DNA of 35,771 nt from an uncultured Oscillospiraceae bacterium (GTDB lineage: Bacteria > Bacillota > Clostridia > Oscillospirales > Oscillospiraceae). Below the pieces are notes generated by a model. That model searched no databases, was not told the DNA's origin, and worked only from the letters and a program-made list of their open reading frames with translations. Below, one piece after another: positions 21,558 through 29,459 of this stretch; the first letter of the stretch is position 1; each line of letters starts with the position of its first letter. A program made the translations under genes and the position numbers. The stretch is taken from positions 1-35,771 of the forward strand of contig CATNCS010000020.1 of NCBI GenBank assembly GCA_950097245.1, read 5' to 3'.

Positions 21558-22490
21558 TCAGTCCGCAAAGAGCGGGGTGGACAGATACCGGTCGCCGGTG
21601 TCGGGCAGCAGGGCCACAATGGTTTTTCCCCTGTTCTCCGGCCGTCTGGCCAGCTGGATGGCCACCCAGACCGCCGCGCCGGAGGAGATGCCCACCAGGA
21701 TGCCCTCGGTCCTGCCCACCAGTCTGCCAGCGGAAAAGGCGTCGTCACTCTCCACGGCGATAATCTCGTCGTAAATTTTGGTATTCAGCACGTCGGGGAC
21801 AAAGACGGCGCCGATGCCCTGAATGGCGTGCTTGCCCGCGATGCCCCTGCTCAGCGCCGGGGAGTCGGCGGGCTCTACGGCCACCACCTTCACCGCCGGG
21901 TTCCGGCTCTTCAGGTACTCTCCCACGCCGGTTATGGTGCCGCCGGTGCCCACGCCGGCCACAAAGATATCCACCTGTCCCTCCGTATCCTCCCAGATCT
22001 CAGGTCCGGTTGTGGTCCTGTGGGTCTCCGGGTTGGCGGGGTTGACAAACTGGCCGGGGATAAAGCTGTTGGGGATCTCCCGGGCCAGCTCCTCCGCCCT
22101 GGCGATGGCCCCCTTCATGCCCTTTGCCCCATCGGTGAGCACCAGCTCCGCGCCGTAGGCCCTCATCAGCTGGCGGCGCTCCACGCTCATGGTCTCGGGC
22201 ATGACGATGATGATGTGGTAGTTCCGGGCGGCGGCCACCGAGGCCAGGCCGATGCCGGTGTTGCCGGAGGTGGGCTCGATGATAACGGAGCCGGGCTTCA
22301 GCGCCCCCCTGGCCTCGGCGTCGTCGATCATGGCCCTGGCGATGCGGTCCTTCACAGAGCCGGCGGGGTTGAGGTACTCCAGCTTGGCCAGTATCCGGGC
22401 CTGGAGCGCCTCCTTTTCCTCGGTGCGGGCAAGCTCCAGCAGGGGCGTTTTGCCGATCAGCTGGTCGGCGGATGTATAGATTCTGCTCAT
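21558..22490 (-). CDS. cysK: Cysteine synthase A (O-acetylserine sulfhydrylase)
   Basis: 310 aa. PLP enzyme joining O-acetylserine and sulfide to make cysteine. PLP lysine is in NPAGSVKDR (Lys47); the substrate loop is PTSGNTG; the phosphate-binding loop is [10 protein letters not shown]; the C-terminal [11 protein letters not shown] binds the pyridine nitrogen. Length and motifs are standard for CysK. ATG at 22490 follows GGAGGAAC. A consensus promoter lies about 45-70 bp upstream, and AT-rich sequence between promoter and start (ATACTAATATACC) may hold a CymR-type site, which is only a suggestion. Confidence 0.95.
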   Translation of the reverse strand: MSRIYTSADQLIGKTPLLELARTEEKEALQARILAKLEYLNPAGSVKDRIARAMIDDAEARGALKPGSVIIEPTSGNTGIGLASVAAARNYHIIIVMPETMSVERRQLMRAYGAELVLTDGAKGMKGAIARAEELAREIPNSFIPGQFVNPANPETHRTTTGPEIWEDTEGQVDIFVAGVGTGGTITGVGEYLKSRNPAVKVVAVEPADSPALSRGIAGKHAIQGIGAVFVPDVLNTKIYDEIIAVESDDAFSAGRLVGRTEGILVGISSGAAVWVAIQLARRPENRGKTIVALLPDTGDRYLSTPLFAD

Positions 22491-22534
22491 AATTGTTCCT
22501 CCATGTTTCCTACTTTTCCGGTTGGTATATTAGT

Positions 22535-22563
22535 ATTATAAGCACGTCCCCCGAAAAAGTCAA
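22535..22563 (-). promoter_or_regulatory. Promoter of cysK
   Basis: Minus strand TTGACT (22558-22563), 17 bp, TATAAT (22535-22540). Confidence 0.82.
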
Positions 22564-22601
22564 CTGTCAATTTAAAATTTTCAACAAAAATTGTGCCTGA
22601 T

Positions 22602-22628
22602 AAAAAAGCCCCCCTTGCAGGGAGGACT
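22602..22628 (-). terminator. Terminator of the orphan XRE gene
   Basis: CCTCCC and GGGGGG with a TGCAA loop, then CTTTTTT on the minus strand, just after the stop at 22634. Confidence 0.7.
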
Positions 22629-22633
22629 TTGGT

Positions 22634-22966
22634 CTATTCTCTCTGGTTCTGCTTCTGCATAAACTGGATGGTGTGCAGAAGCAGCTCCTTCTGATCCCGA
22701 TTCAGCGTGCGGAGATTTTCAACAAGCTTCCGTTCTGAGTCTGTCAGCTGCATTGACGGCATGGGCTCATCACTGAGGCCAACCAAATAATCCATGCTCA
22801 GCCCGCTCCGCTTCGCGAACTTTACAAGAACATCCAGCGTTATCGCACTTCGTCCCGTTAAATAATTGCTCAGCGCCGCTTCTGTTACATGAAACTCTTT
22901 TGCCAAAGCCTTCTGGCGAATATCGTGGTCAGTTATCCACTCTTTCATCCTTGTCTCATAAGGCAC
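22634..22966 (-). CDS. XRE-family regulator, not part of a small-gene module
   Basis: 110 aa. Helix-turn-helix at about 12-66 (IRQKALAKEFHVTEAALSNYLTGRSAITLDVLVKFAKRSGLSMDYLVG), then a helical C-terminal arm (LTDSERKLVENLRTLNRDQKELLLHTIQFMQK) suited to dimerisation. It differs clearly from the three module repressors. Start is GTG at 22966, seven bases after GAGGTG; the internal ATG at 22948 has a poorer site. The upstream AT-rich region contains repeated TTCGA/TCGAA motifs (about 23020-23075) that may be its own operators. No divergent partner gene is present. Confidence 0.88.
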   Translation of the reverse strand: MPYETRMKEWITDHDIRQKALAKEFHVTEAALSNYLTGRSAITLDVLVKFAKRSGLSMDYLVGLSDEPMPSMQLTDSERKLVENLRTLNRDQKELLLHTIQFMQKQNQRE

Positions 22967-23106
22967 TGTCTTTCACCTCATGACCAGTATTAACGAATGA
23001 AGAATTAAAAACACAAAAAATATCGAAATATTATTTTTCTTCGCAATACAAAATAATTCGACAAAATTCGATTATTAAATATGCTATTATTTAGACGTGA
23101 TCTGAC

Positions 23107-23135
23107 AAAAAAAGAGCGCCGCGGCAGCGGCGCTC
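23107..23135 (-). terminator. Terminator of gap
   Basis: GAGCGCCGC and GCGGCGCTC hairpin with seven T on the minus strand, 15 bp after the stop. Confidence 0.9.
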
Positions 23136-23149
23136 AGAGAGGGACTGAA

Positions 23150-24166
<1,017 letters not shown>

Positions 24167-24222
24167 TTACTCCTTTTTTATCAATTTATCCGCGGCGGCC
24201 CGCGGTATTGGTAGCGTTGTAT

Positions 24223-24228
24223 ATTATA
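24223..24228 (-). promoter_or_regulatory. Likely -10 of gap
   Basis: TATAAT on the minus strand, about 63 bp before the start codon. The -35 is not convincing. Upstream, at 24294-24341, there is a large imperfect hairpin (TTTGCC..GGCAAA enclosing GCCCCC/GGGGGGC) of unknown role. Confidence 0.4.
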
Positions 24229-24367
24229 CCCCTGGCAGAACGATTTTCCTAGTGGTTTTTTTCATAGTTTTCCGCAAAAATTTGCCTGAAATTTTGCCAT
24301 TGAGGGCGGTGAGCCCCCCGGGCCCGGCGGGGGCGGCAAATTTTTCGACATTTTTCGACTTTTTCTA

Positions 24368-24396
24368 TTGTAGCGGATGGAAAATTTTGATATACT
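24368..24396 (+). promoter_or_regulatory. Promoter of the kinase-like gene
   Basis: TTGTAG (24368-24373), 17 bp, TATACT (24391-24396). Confidence 0.55.
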
Positions 24397-24439
24397 TAGT
24401 AAGTTATAGCCGGGAAGGCCCCGGCACATGCTACAGCTG

Positions 24440-24476
24440 TACAAATTGCGGCCGCGGAGGCCGCTTCTGATTTGTA
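24440..24476 (+). promoter_or_regulatory. Leader hairpin before the kinase-like gene
   Basis: TACAAAT (24440-24446) pairs with ATTTGTA (24470-24476), enclosing GCGGCC/GGCCGC. The stem ends right at the AAGAGG ribosome site, so it may limit translation. Confidence 0.5.
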
Positions 24477-24486
24477 AGAGGTATTT

Positions 24487-25527
24487 ATGCTTGAAACCAT
24501 CCAATCCCTGCTGGACGCCTTTCCGGAAGGCGTGATCCAGGCCCGGGCGGGTCTGGTGCTGGCGGCCAACGCCAGGGCCCGCCGGTATCTGCCCCAGCTG
24601 ACGCCCGGCGGCCCTGTACCCAATTTCCTCCCCCTGCCCCGGGAGGGGGAGACCGGCAGGGGCTCTTTTGCCGCCGGCTCCGTCTCATACTCCTTCAGCT
24701 GCACCTCCTGTGGGGAGGAGCAGGTGATTCTGTTCTGCCCCGGCGGCCGGGGCGGGCTGGAGGACTGGCAGCTGGAGGGGGCGCTGCGGCAGCTGCGCGG
24801 GCTGCTGGGCGAGATTCTGGCGGAGGTGGGGCCCGTCACAGAGGGGGGCCGTCTGCCCGCCGCCGCCTTCAGCAAGACCTTCCACCGCCTGTTCCGCCTG
24901 ATGGAAAATCTGGAATTTATGTGTCAGGCCGCCGGGGAGGAGGGGATCCCCTTCCGGCCGGCGACCATGGACCTGGCCGGCCTGTGCCGGGATACGGTCC
25001 GGGACGCGGGGGCCCTCCTCCGGGAGGCGGGCGTCCGCCTGGAGTTTCGCTCCAGAGAGGCGGGGCTGCTCATCCCCGGCGACCGGTCGCTGCTGCGCAG
25101 GCTGCTGCTGGGCCTGATCTCCAACGCCGCAAGGGCCGTGGGGGAGGGGGAGGTGACCCTCTCCCTCCGGCGCAGCGGGGGCCGCGCGGTGCTTCTCCTG
25201 TCCAACAGCGGGCCGGCGCCCGACCCGCGCCAGCTGGCCGCCCTGCTTCAGGAGGGGCCGGGAGGGGATATCCCCCAGCCCGGCCAGGGCGCCGGGCTGG
25301 GGCTGTCCATCGCCCGGCACATCGTTGTCCTGCACGGGGGCCAGCTGCTGATTCAGGGGGGAGACCGGGCCCCCAGCGTCCTGGTGGCACTGCCCACCGG
25401 CCCTCTGGACGGCCGCTCCACCGTCCGCCAGCCCTCCGCCCAGCGGGACGGCGGCCTGGACCCCGTCCTTACCGAGCTGTCCGACGTGCTCCCCGCCAGC
25501 CTTTTCGGCCTGGAGGGGCTGGACTGA
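24487..25527 (+). CDS. Soluble orphan histidine-kinase-like protein
   Basis: 346 aa, no membrane helix. Residues 1-85 look like a small PAS-type sensor (ETIQSLLDAFPEGVIQARAGLVLAANARARRYLP) with a CTSC pair at 72-75. A dimerisation helix follows at about 125-145 with His133 in SKTFHRLFRLMENLEF rather than the canonical HELRTPL. The HATPase domain spans about 165-305, with LISNAARAV (N box) and GAGLGLSIARHIVVLHGG (G box). No response regulator is adjacent. It may be a cytosolic kinase acting on a distant partner, or an SpoIIAB-like ATPase without phosphotransfer. ATG at 24487 follows AAGAGG. Confidence 0.75.
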   Translation: MLETIQSLLDAFPEGVIQARAGLVLAANARARRYLPQLTPGGPVPNFLPLPREGETGRGSFAAGSVSYSFSCTSCGEEQVILFCPGGRGGLEDWQLEGALRQLRGLLGEILAEVGPVTEGGRLPAAAFSKTFHRLFRLMENLEFMCQAAGEEGIPFRPATMDLAGLCRDTVRDAGALLREAGVRLEFRSREAGLLIPGDRSLLRRLLLGLISNAARAVGEGEVTLSLRRSGGRAVLLLSNSGPAPDPRQLAALLQEGPGGDIPQPGQGAGLGLSIARHIVVLHGGQLLIQGGDRAPSVLVALPTGPLDGRSTVRQPSAQRDGGLDPVLTELSDVLPASLFGLEGLD

Positions 25528-25540
25528 GGCCCTCCTGATT

Positions 25541-25568
25541 AAAACCGCTCTGTGGGGCGGTTTTTTTT
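25541..25568 (+). terminator. Terminator of the kinase-like gene
   Basis: AAACCGC and GCGGTTT hairpin with TTTTTT, 14 bp past the stop. Confidence 0.88.
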
Positions 25569-25577
25569 AAAAACTCC

Positions 25578-25605
25578 TTGACTTTTTCCAAAATTCCGAT
25601 ATAAT
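25578..25605 (+). promoter_or_regulatory. Promoter of rpsF-ssb-rpsR
   Basis: TTGACT (25578-25583), 16 bp, TATAAT (25600-25605). Confidence 0.85.
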
Positions 25606-25623
25606 AATTAAGCTTGTCTCCGG

Positions 25624-25672
25624 AGGGAGGCAGGAATATCCTTGCTCCCGGGGAGCTTCCGGGGGCCATATG
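25624..25672 (+). promoter_or_regulatory. Leader hairpins of the rpsF operon, possible S6:S18 site
   Basis: GGGAG-GCA-GGA pairs with TCC-TTGC-TCCC, followed by GCTCCCGGGGAGC-type pairing and CCGGGGG. S6:S18 autoregulation of this operon by a leader hairpin is known in bacteria; the assignment here rests on position and structure, not on a checked consensus. Confidence 0.4.
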
Positions 25673-25692
25673 TCCATAAGGAGGTGCAAAAC

Positions 25693-25989
25693 ATGGCAAA
25701 AATCAACGCAAATTACGAGGCGCTCTATATCCTCAAGCCCGACCTGAACGAGGAGCAGATCAAGGCTCTGGTGGAGCGGTTCAAGGGCGTGGTCGAGGCG
25801 AACGGCACGGTGTCTGAGATCGACGAGTGGGGCAAGCGCCGGCTGGCCTACCCCATCCAGGACCTGATGGAGGGCTACTACGTGCTGATGACCTTCACCG
25901 CCGCCGCCGCCGTCCCCGCTGAGCTGGACCGTATTTTCCGGATCACCGACGGCGTGATGCGCTCCATGATCGTCTGCAAGGACGAGTAA
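25693..25989 (+). CDS. rpsF: 30S ribosomal protein S6
   Basis: 98 aa, normal S6 length. Opening NYEALYILKPDLNEEQIKALVERF and the block DEWGKRRLAYPIQDLMEGYYVLMTF are diagnostic. It binds S18 in the platform of the small subunit. ATG at 25693 follows AAGGAGG; the longer frame start at 25642 covers the leader and was rejected. First gene of the conserved rpsF-ssb-rpsR operon. Confidence 0.97.
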   Translation: MAKINANYEALYILKPDLNEEQIKALVERFKGVVEANGTVSEIDEWGKRRLAYPIQDLMEGYYVLMTFTAAAAVPAELDRIFRITDGVMRSMIVCKDE

Positions 25990-26002
25990 GGGGGAGCGGC
26001 AA

Positions 26003-26506
26003 GTGCTGAACAAAATTTTCATCATGGGCCGCCTCACCCGGGACCCCGAGCTGCGGCGGACCCAGACCGGCACTCCGGTGGCCTCCTTCTCCCTGGCCGT
26101 CGACCGGGACTTTAAGGACAAGACCACCGGCGAGCGGGCCACCGACTTTATCGACGTGGTGGCCTGGCGGCAGACCGCCGAGTTTGTCAGCCGCTACTTC
26201 TCCAAGGGCCGCATGGCCGTGGTGGAGGGCCGGCTGCAGATTCGGGACTGGACCGACAAGGAGGGCGGCAAGCGCCGCTCCGCCGAGGTCATCGCCGACC
26301 AGATTTACTTCGGGGACTCCAAGCGGGACGGCGACGGCGGAGGCTACTCCGCCGGCTATCACCAGGGCGGGAGCTACAATCAGGGCGGAGGCTATTCCTC
26401 TGCGCCGGCAGCCCCCTCCGACCCCTTCGGCGGCTACGGCGCCCCCCCCGCGGACGGCGACCAGTTCGCTGAGCTCTCTACTGACGACGGCAATCTGCCG
26501 TTTTGA
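26003..26506 (+). CDS. ssb: Single-stranded DNA-binding protein
   Basis: 167 aa. OB-fold from 1 to about 108 ([69 protein letters not shown]). A Gly/Tyr/Ser-rich flexible linker follows, then the acidic protein-interaction tail ending DDGNLPF. Start is GTG at 26003 after GGGGGAG, 13 bp past rpsF. It coats single-stranded DNA in replication and repair. Gene order is the standard S6-SSB-S18. Confidence 0.97.
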   Translation: MLNKIFIMGRLTRDPELRRTQTGTPVASFSLAVDRDFKDKTTGERATDFIDVVAWRQTAEFVSRYFSKGRMAVVEGRLQIRDWTDKEGGKRRSAEVIADQIYFGDSKRDGDGGGYSAGYHQGGSYNQGGGYSSAPAAPSDPFGGYGAPPADGDQFAELSTDDGNLPF

Positions 26507-26544
26507 CTTTGACCGTATCCGGTCGTAAAAAGGAGGTTAATTCC

Positions 26545-26790
26545 ATGGCTATGGAACGCGATAACAAGCCCATCCGGGGCCGTAAGCGCCGCAAGGTCTG
26601 CGCCTTCTGCGCCGACAAGGTGGAGCAGATCGACTACAAGGACGCCGCCAAGCTGCGCCGGTTTATCTCCGAGCGGGCCAAGATTCTGCCCCGCCGCACC
26701 ACCGGCACCTGCGCCATGCATCAGCGCCAGCTGACCGAGGCCATCAAGCGCGCCCGCCAGGTCGCCCTGCTGCCCTACGTCACCGACTGA
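26545..26790 (+). CDS. rpsR: 30S ribosomal protein S18
   Basis: 81 aa. [65 protein letters not shown] is the classic S18 body. The cysteines in VCAFC plus Cys in GTCAMH suggest the zinc-binding C+ form of S18. AAAAGGAGG precedes the ATG at 26545. Last gene of the operon. Confidence 0.97.
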   Translation: MAMERDNKPIRGRKRRKVCAFCADKVEQIDYKDAAKLRRFISERAKILPRRTTGTCAMHQRQLTEAIKRARQVALLPYVTD

Positions 26791-26800
26791 ATAAATCGCA

Positions 26801-26835
26801 AACGCCCTCGCCAATTGGCGGGGGCGTTCCTGTTT
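26801..26835. terminator. Terminator of the rpsR operon, shared with XRE module 2
   Basis: AACGCCCTCGCC and GGCGGGGGCGTT hairpin (26801-26828), then CCTGTTTTT. It lies between convergent genes. Confidence 0.85.
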
Positions 26836-27054
26836 TTATGCCCTGGGGTAGGGCTCCCGGACGTTGGTCAGGCCCAGCAGATAGTCAACGCTGGTGTTGT
26901 GGACTTTTGCCAGCGCAATTAAAATTTCCGGAGGAATTGTGCGCTGGCCCAATTCGTAATTGCTGTACGTCTGCTGAGAGCAGCTCAGGATATTGGCCAT
27001 CTCTGTCTGGTTTTTGTCGGAATCTTCCCGCAAATCCCGTATTCTTTGATACAT
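26836..27054 (-). CDS. XRE-family repressor, module 2
   Basis: 72 aa. RIRDLREDSDKNQTEMANILSCSQQTYSNYELGQRTIPPEILIALAKVHNTSVDYLLGLTN, a single Cro/C1 helix-turn-helix, with recognition helix near SQQTYSNYE. Same family and size as modules 1 and 3 but more diverged. ATG at 27054 is six bases after GAGGTG; the GTG inside that site was rejected. Between it and the divergent 61-aa gene lies a perfect 12-bp inverted repeat covering the partner promoter, so it likely represses both. Confidence 0.88.
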   Translation of the reverse strand: MYQRIRDLREDSDKNQTEMANILSCSQQTYSNYELGQRTIPPEILIALAKVHNTSVDYLLGLTNVREPYPRA

Positions 27055-27077
27055 CAGGCTCACCTCAAAAAAAGTAT

Positions 27078-27127
27078 AGTTTACTGCAAATTGTTGTATT
27101 GACTTTTACAATAAATTGCAGTAAACT
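27078..27127 (+). promoter_or_regulatory. Promoter and operator of module 2
   Basis: Inverted repeat AGTTTACTGCAA (27078-27089) and TTGCAGTAAACT (27116-27127), perfect over 12 bp. Promoter TTGACT (27099-27104), 17 bp, TAAACT (27122-27127); the -10 is the end of the right arm. Confidence 0.85.
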
Positions 27128-27145
27128 GTCCTTGAGGTGATTCAC

Positions 27146-27331
27146 ATGATAAGCGGACCCAAGAAAGCTGTAAGTGTTCTGATGCCGCTGAAGCTGTACG
27201 AGCGGGTAAAGGAGCAGGCGGAGAAGAAGCACAAAACCGTACCGGGGTACGTCAGGCAGGTGTTGAGGCGCTATCTGTGGCATGTAGAGAACGCTCCGGA
27301 GGCCTTGACAAAGGAATGGGACATTGTATAG
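27146..27331 (+). CDS. Ribbon-helix-helix-like partner of XRE module 2, 61 aa
   Basis: Small basic protein with the plan of a CopG/Arc ribbon-helix-helix: strand KKAVSVLMPL, helix KLYERVKEQAEKKH, then KTVPGYVRQVLRRYLWHV. It could be a DNA-binding antitoxin-like or accessory regulator. The partner genes of modules 1 and 3 are unrelated to it. ATG at 27146 follows GAGGTG by six bases. It ends in a hairpin shared with the convergent MATE gene. No toxin gene is adjacent, so a toxin-antitoxin role is not supported. Confidence 0.8.
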   Translation: MISGPKKAVSVLMPLKLYERVKEQAEKKHKTVPGYVRQVLRRYLWHVENAPEALTKEWDIV

Positions 27332-27336
27332 ACAAA

Positions 27337-27366
27337 AAGCGCGTCCCGGCGATCCGGGGCGCGCTT
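27337..27366. terminator. Terminator between module 2 and the MATE gene
   Basis: AAGCGCGTCCCGG and CCGGGGCGCGCTT with a three-base loop, between convergent genes. Confidence 0.75.
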
Positions 27367-27390
27367 CTTGCGATCAGGTTTCGGCGTGCT

Positions 27391-28797
27391 TCAGCGGTGC
27401 GCCCCCGCCTTCAGGGGGACGGGCTGGACAGCCGGTGTCTCCTCGGGCTGATTGGGGTAGAGCCGGCGGAGTTTGGCGATACAGGCCATGCTGGCGGGCA
27501 CCAGGAACAGGTCGGCGCACACCCAGGCGGCGGGGGAGGCGAAGCAGGCGGCGGTATAGCCGAACATGGGCACCAGAATCAGGCCCACCCCGGTGCGGGC
27601 GGCCATCTCCAGCACCCCGGCCAGGATGGCAAAGGGGCTGAAGCCCATGCCCTGGATGGAGAACCGGACAATGTTCACCAGGGACAGGGGGAAGAAGAAG
27701 GCGGACTGGATAAGGATATACCGGGCGGTCAGCTCCGTGAGCAGGACCACATCCAGCTCTCTGGGGTCCAGAAAGAGCAGGGCGCACTGGGGGGCAAAGC
27801 GGAGCATGGCGCAGAAGGCGATCACCGAGTAGCCCAGCCCCAGCAGGGAGCAGGCCCGGATACCCTGAGACAGCCGGTCCAGGCGGCACGCCCCCACGTT
27901 CTGGCCGCAGTAGGTGGCCATGGTGGCCCCCATGGCGTCGAAGGGGCAGGCCAGCAGCTGATACACCTTGGCCCCCGCCGCCACGGCGGTGACATAGAGG
28001 CTGCCCAGGGCGTTTACCGAGGACTGGAGCACAATGGAGCCCACAGCGGTGATGGAGTACTGCAGGCCCATGGGGATGCCCATGGCGCACAGCACCCCGC
28101 AGGCGTGGAGGTCCAGCCGCCGCTCCTCCCTTGTCATGCGGAGGATGGGGTACTTTTTCCTCATGTAAAACAGGCAGGCGATGCCGGACACCCCCTGAGA
28201 GGTCACCGTGGCGATGGCCGCCCCGGCCACTCCGGCGTGGAAGCCCAGAATCAGAGCAAAGTCCAGGGCGATGTTCAGGCAGGAGGACAGGGCCAGAAAG
28301 TACACCGGGGTCTTGCTGTCCCCCAGGGAGCGGATGATGCCGGCCAGCAGGTTGTAGAGGAAGGTGGCGGGGATGCCCATAAAGATGACGAAGATATAGG
28401 CGTAGGCGTGGTCAAAGATGTCCGCCGGGGTGCGCATCACGGTGAGGATCCGCCGGCACAGCAGGCCGGTGGCCGTGGTGAGCACCACCGCGAAAAGAAT
28501 GGACAGCCAGGCCGCGTTGGCCGCGAAGCGGCGCATTTTGGAGGGCTCGCCGGCCCCCATCCGCTGGGCCACCGGGATGGCGAAGCCGTTGCACACCCCC
28601 ATGCAGAAGCCAATCACGAAGAAGTTGATGGAGCCGGTGGAGCCCACTCCGCCTAGGGCGGCGGAGCCCAGCAGCTTGCCCACAATCATGGTGTCCACCA
28701 GGTTGTAAAGCTGCTGGAACAGCATGCCGAACAGGGTGGGCAGGGCGAAGCCGGCAATCAGCCGCATGGGGCTGCCGGTGGTCAGGTCCTTGGTCAT
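27391..28797 (-). CDS. MATE-family efflux transporter
   Basis: 468 aa, about twelve hydrophobic segments in two homologous halves. Signature regions include FALPTLFGMLFQQLYNLVDTMIVGKLLGSAALGGVG at the start of the first half and SSVNALGSLYVTAVAAGAKVYQLLACPFDAMGATMATYCGQNVGA in the second. MATE proteins export cationic drugs or metabolites using Na+ or H+ gradients; the substrate is not readable. ATG at 28797 is eight bases after AAGGAAGG; the GTG at 28806 is in that site. A 13-bp palindrome overlaps its -10, so a dimeric repressor probably controls it. Confidence 0.93.
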   Translation of the reverse strand: MTKDLTTGSPMRLIAGFALPTLFGMLFQQLYNLVDTMIVGKLLGSAALGGVGSTGSINFFVIGFCMGVCNGFAIPVAQRMGAGEPSKMRRFAANAAWLSILFAVVLTTATGLLCRRILTVMRTPADIFDHAYAYIFVIFMGIPATFLYNLLAGIIRSLGDSKTPVYFLALSSCLNIALDFALILGFHAGVAGAAIATVTSQGVSGIACLFYMRKKYPILRMTREERRLDLHACGVLCAMGIPMGLQYSITAVGSIVLQSSVNALGSLYVTAVAAGAKVYQLLACPFDAMGATMATYCGQNVGACRLDRLSQGIRACSLLGLGYSVIAFCAMLRFAPQCALLFLDPRELDVVLLTELTARYILIQSAFFFPLSLVNIVRFSIQGMGFSPFAILAGVLEMAARTGVGLILVPMFGYTAACFASPAAWVCADLFLVPASMACIAKLRRLYPNQPEETPAVQPVPLKAGAHR

Positions 28798-28825
28798 AAG
28801 GGGCACCTTCCTTCAAAGAATCTCG

Positions 28826-28838
28826 GACTATTATAGTC
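28826..28838 (-). promoter_or_regulatory. -10 of the MATE gene inside a palindrome
   Basis: GACTATTATAGTC is a perfect palindrome around the central base and contains TATAAT on the minus strand (28829-28834). Candidate operator. Confidence 0.55.
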
Positions 28839-28912
28839 ATCCGCCCCCGTTCTGCCTAGCGGTGTTTTGACGGTTTTATCCCTTGGATGTGAAGAACTTT
28901 TCATCAAAATAC

Positions 28913-28939
28913 AAAGGGAACCGCTCAACGATTCCCTTT
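28913..28939 (-). terminator. Terminator of XRE module 3
   Basis: AAAGGGAA and TTCCCTTT hairpin spanning the stop codon of the repressor, followed by GTATTTT on the minus strand. Confidence 0.65.
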
Positions 28940-29146
28940 GGGGTTTTTGTTTCGTTTTCGACCTACCAGATAATCCAGGCTGACATCATAAAAATCCGCA
29001 ATTTTAATAAGCTGTTCGATGGGGATATTGATCTTCCCACATTCGTAGTCGGAATATGTATTCCGCCGGACGTTCAGATAGCTTGCAAGCTCAAATTGCT
29101 TTTTGTCGTTATCTTCTCGTAATTCTCTTATTCTGGGAAAAAACAT
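28925..29146 (-). CDS. XRE-family repressor, module 3
   Basis: 73 aa. RIRELREDNDKKQFELASYLNVRRNTYSDYECGKINIPIEQLIKIADFYDVSLDYLVGR. It is nearly the same as the module 1 repressor outside the helix-turn-helix centre, where RRNTYSDYEC replaces DQSTYSDYEN. ATG at 29146 with GGTGAT upstream, as in the paralogues; the longer frame to 29299 would cover the operators. It faces a divergent 64-aa gene across two palindromes, one lying exactly between -35 and -10, so direct repression is very likely. Confidence 0.9.
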   Translation of the reverse strand: MFFPRIRELREDNDKKQFELASYLNVRRNTYSDYECGKINIPIEQLIKIADFYDVSLDYLVGRKRNKNPKGNR

Positions 29147-29173
29147 ATTATCACCAAAAGAAACTATACAATA

Positions 29174-29218
29174 TCGGTAATACCGACATTGACAAAAGTC
29201 GGTATTACCGACTATAAT
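29174..29218 (+). promoter_or_regulatory. Promoter with two palindromic operators, module 3
   Basis: TTGACA (29189-29194), 18 bp, TATAAT (29213-29218). Palindrome 1 is TCGGTAATACCGA (29174-29186) and palindrome 2 is GTCGGTATTACCGAC (29198-29212), which fills the spacer exactly. Confidence 0.9.
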
Positions 29219-29236
29219 TCTCTTGAGGTGAGAATC

Positions 29237-29431
29237 ATGTGTGAAAAAATTGATCCAGCTTTTATGGTTTGCGGAAACTGCACTTATTTTGTCCAACACT
29301 ATGTAGATTTAGATGGCCGCTTTGTTGCAATCCTCGCCGGGAACTGTACATATCCCCGCCTGAAAAACCGGGACTATAAAAACACCTGCCCGAATTGGAC
29401 GCCAAAGCTGGAAAAAAACAATCAGCCATAG
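29237..29431 (+). CDS. 64-aa cysteine-rich partner of XRE module 3
   Basis: Residues MCEKIDPAFMVCGNCTYFVQHYVDLDGRF carry C-x2-C. Later come GNCTYPRLKNRD and NTCPNW, giving a second cysteine pair, so a small zinc-ribbon-like or metal-binding fold is likely. No membrane segment. ATG at 29237 is six bases after GAGGTG. It ends in a strong hairpin. Function is unknown; possible roles are DNA or RNA binding, or modulation of the XRE repressor. Confidence 0.8.
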   Translation: MCEKIDPAFMVCGNCTYFVQHYVDLDGRFVAILAGNCTYPRLKNRDYKNTCPNWTPKLEKNNQP

Positions 29432-29459
29432 AAAAAGCCTCCCAATGGGAGGCTTTTTC
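29431..29459. terminator. Bidirectional terminator
   Basis: GAAAAAGCCTCCC and GGGAGGCTTTTTC with a three-base loop, between the 64-aa gene and the Bce-type permease gene. Confidence 0.9.

Noticed and set aside
16162-22596. Shared string TTCAACAAAAATTG near 16162 and 22580 as a regulatory motif
   Set aside because: A single AT-rich 14-mer match at unrelated positions relative to promoters is likely chance.
27146-27331. Toxin-antitoxin pair with the ribbon-helix-helix protein as antitoxin
   Set aside because: No toxin gene is adjacent; the only neighbour is the divergent XRE repressor, and the MATE gene is convergent and separately terminated.
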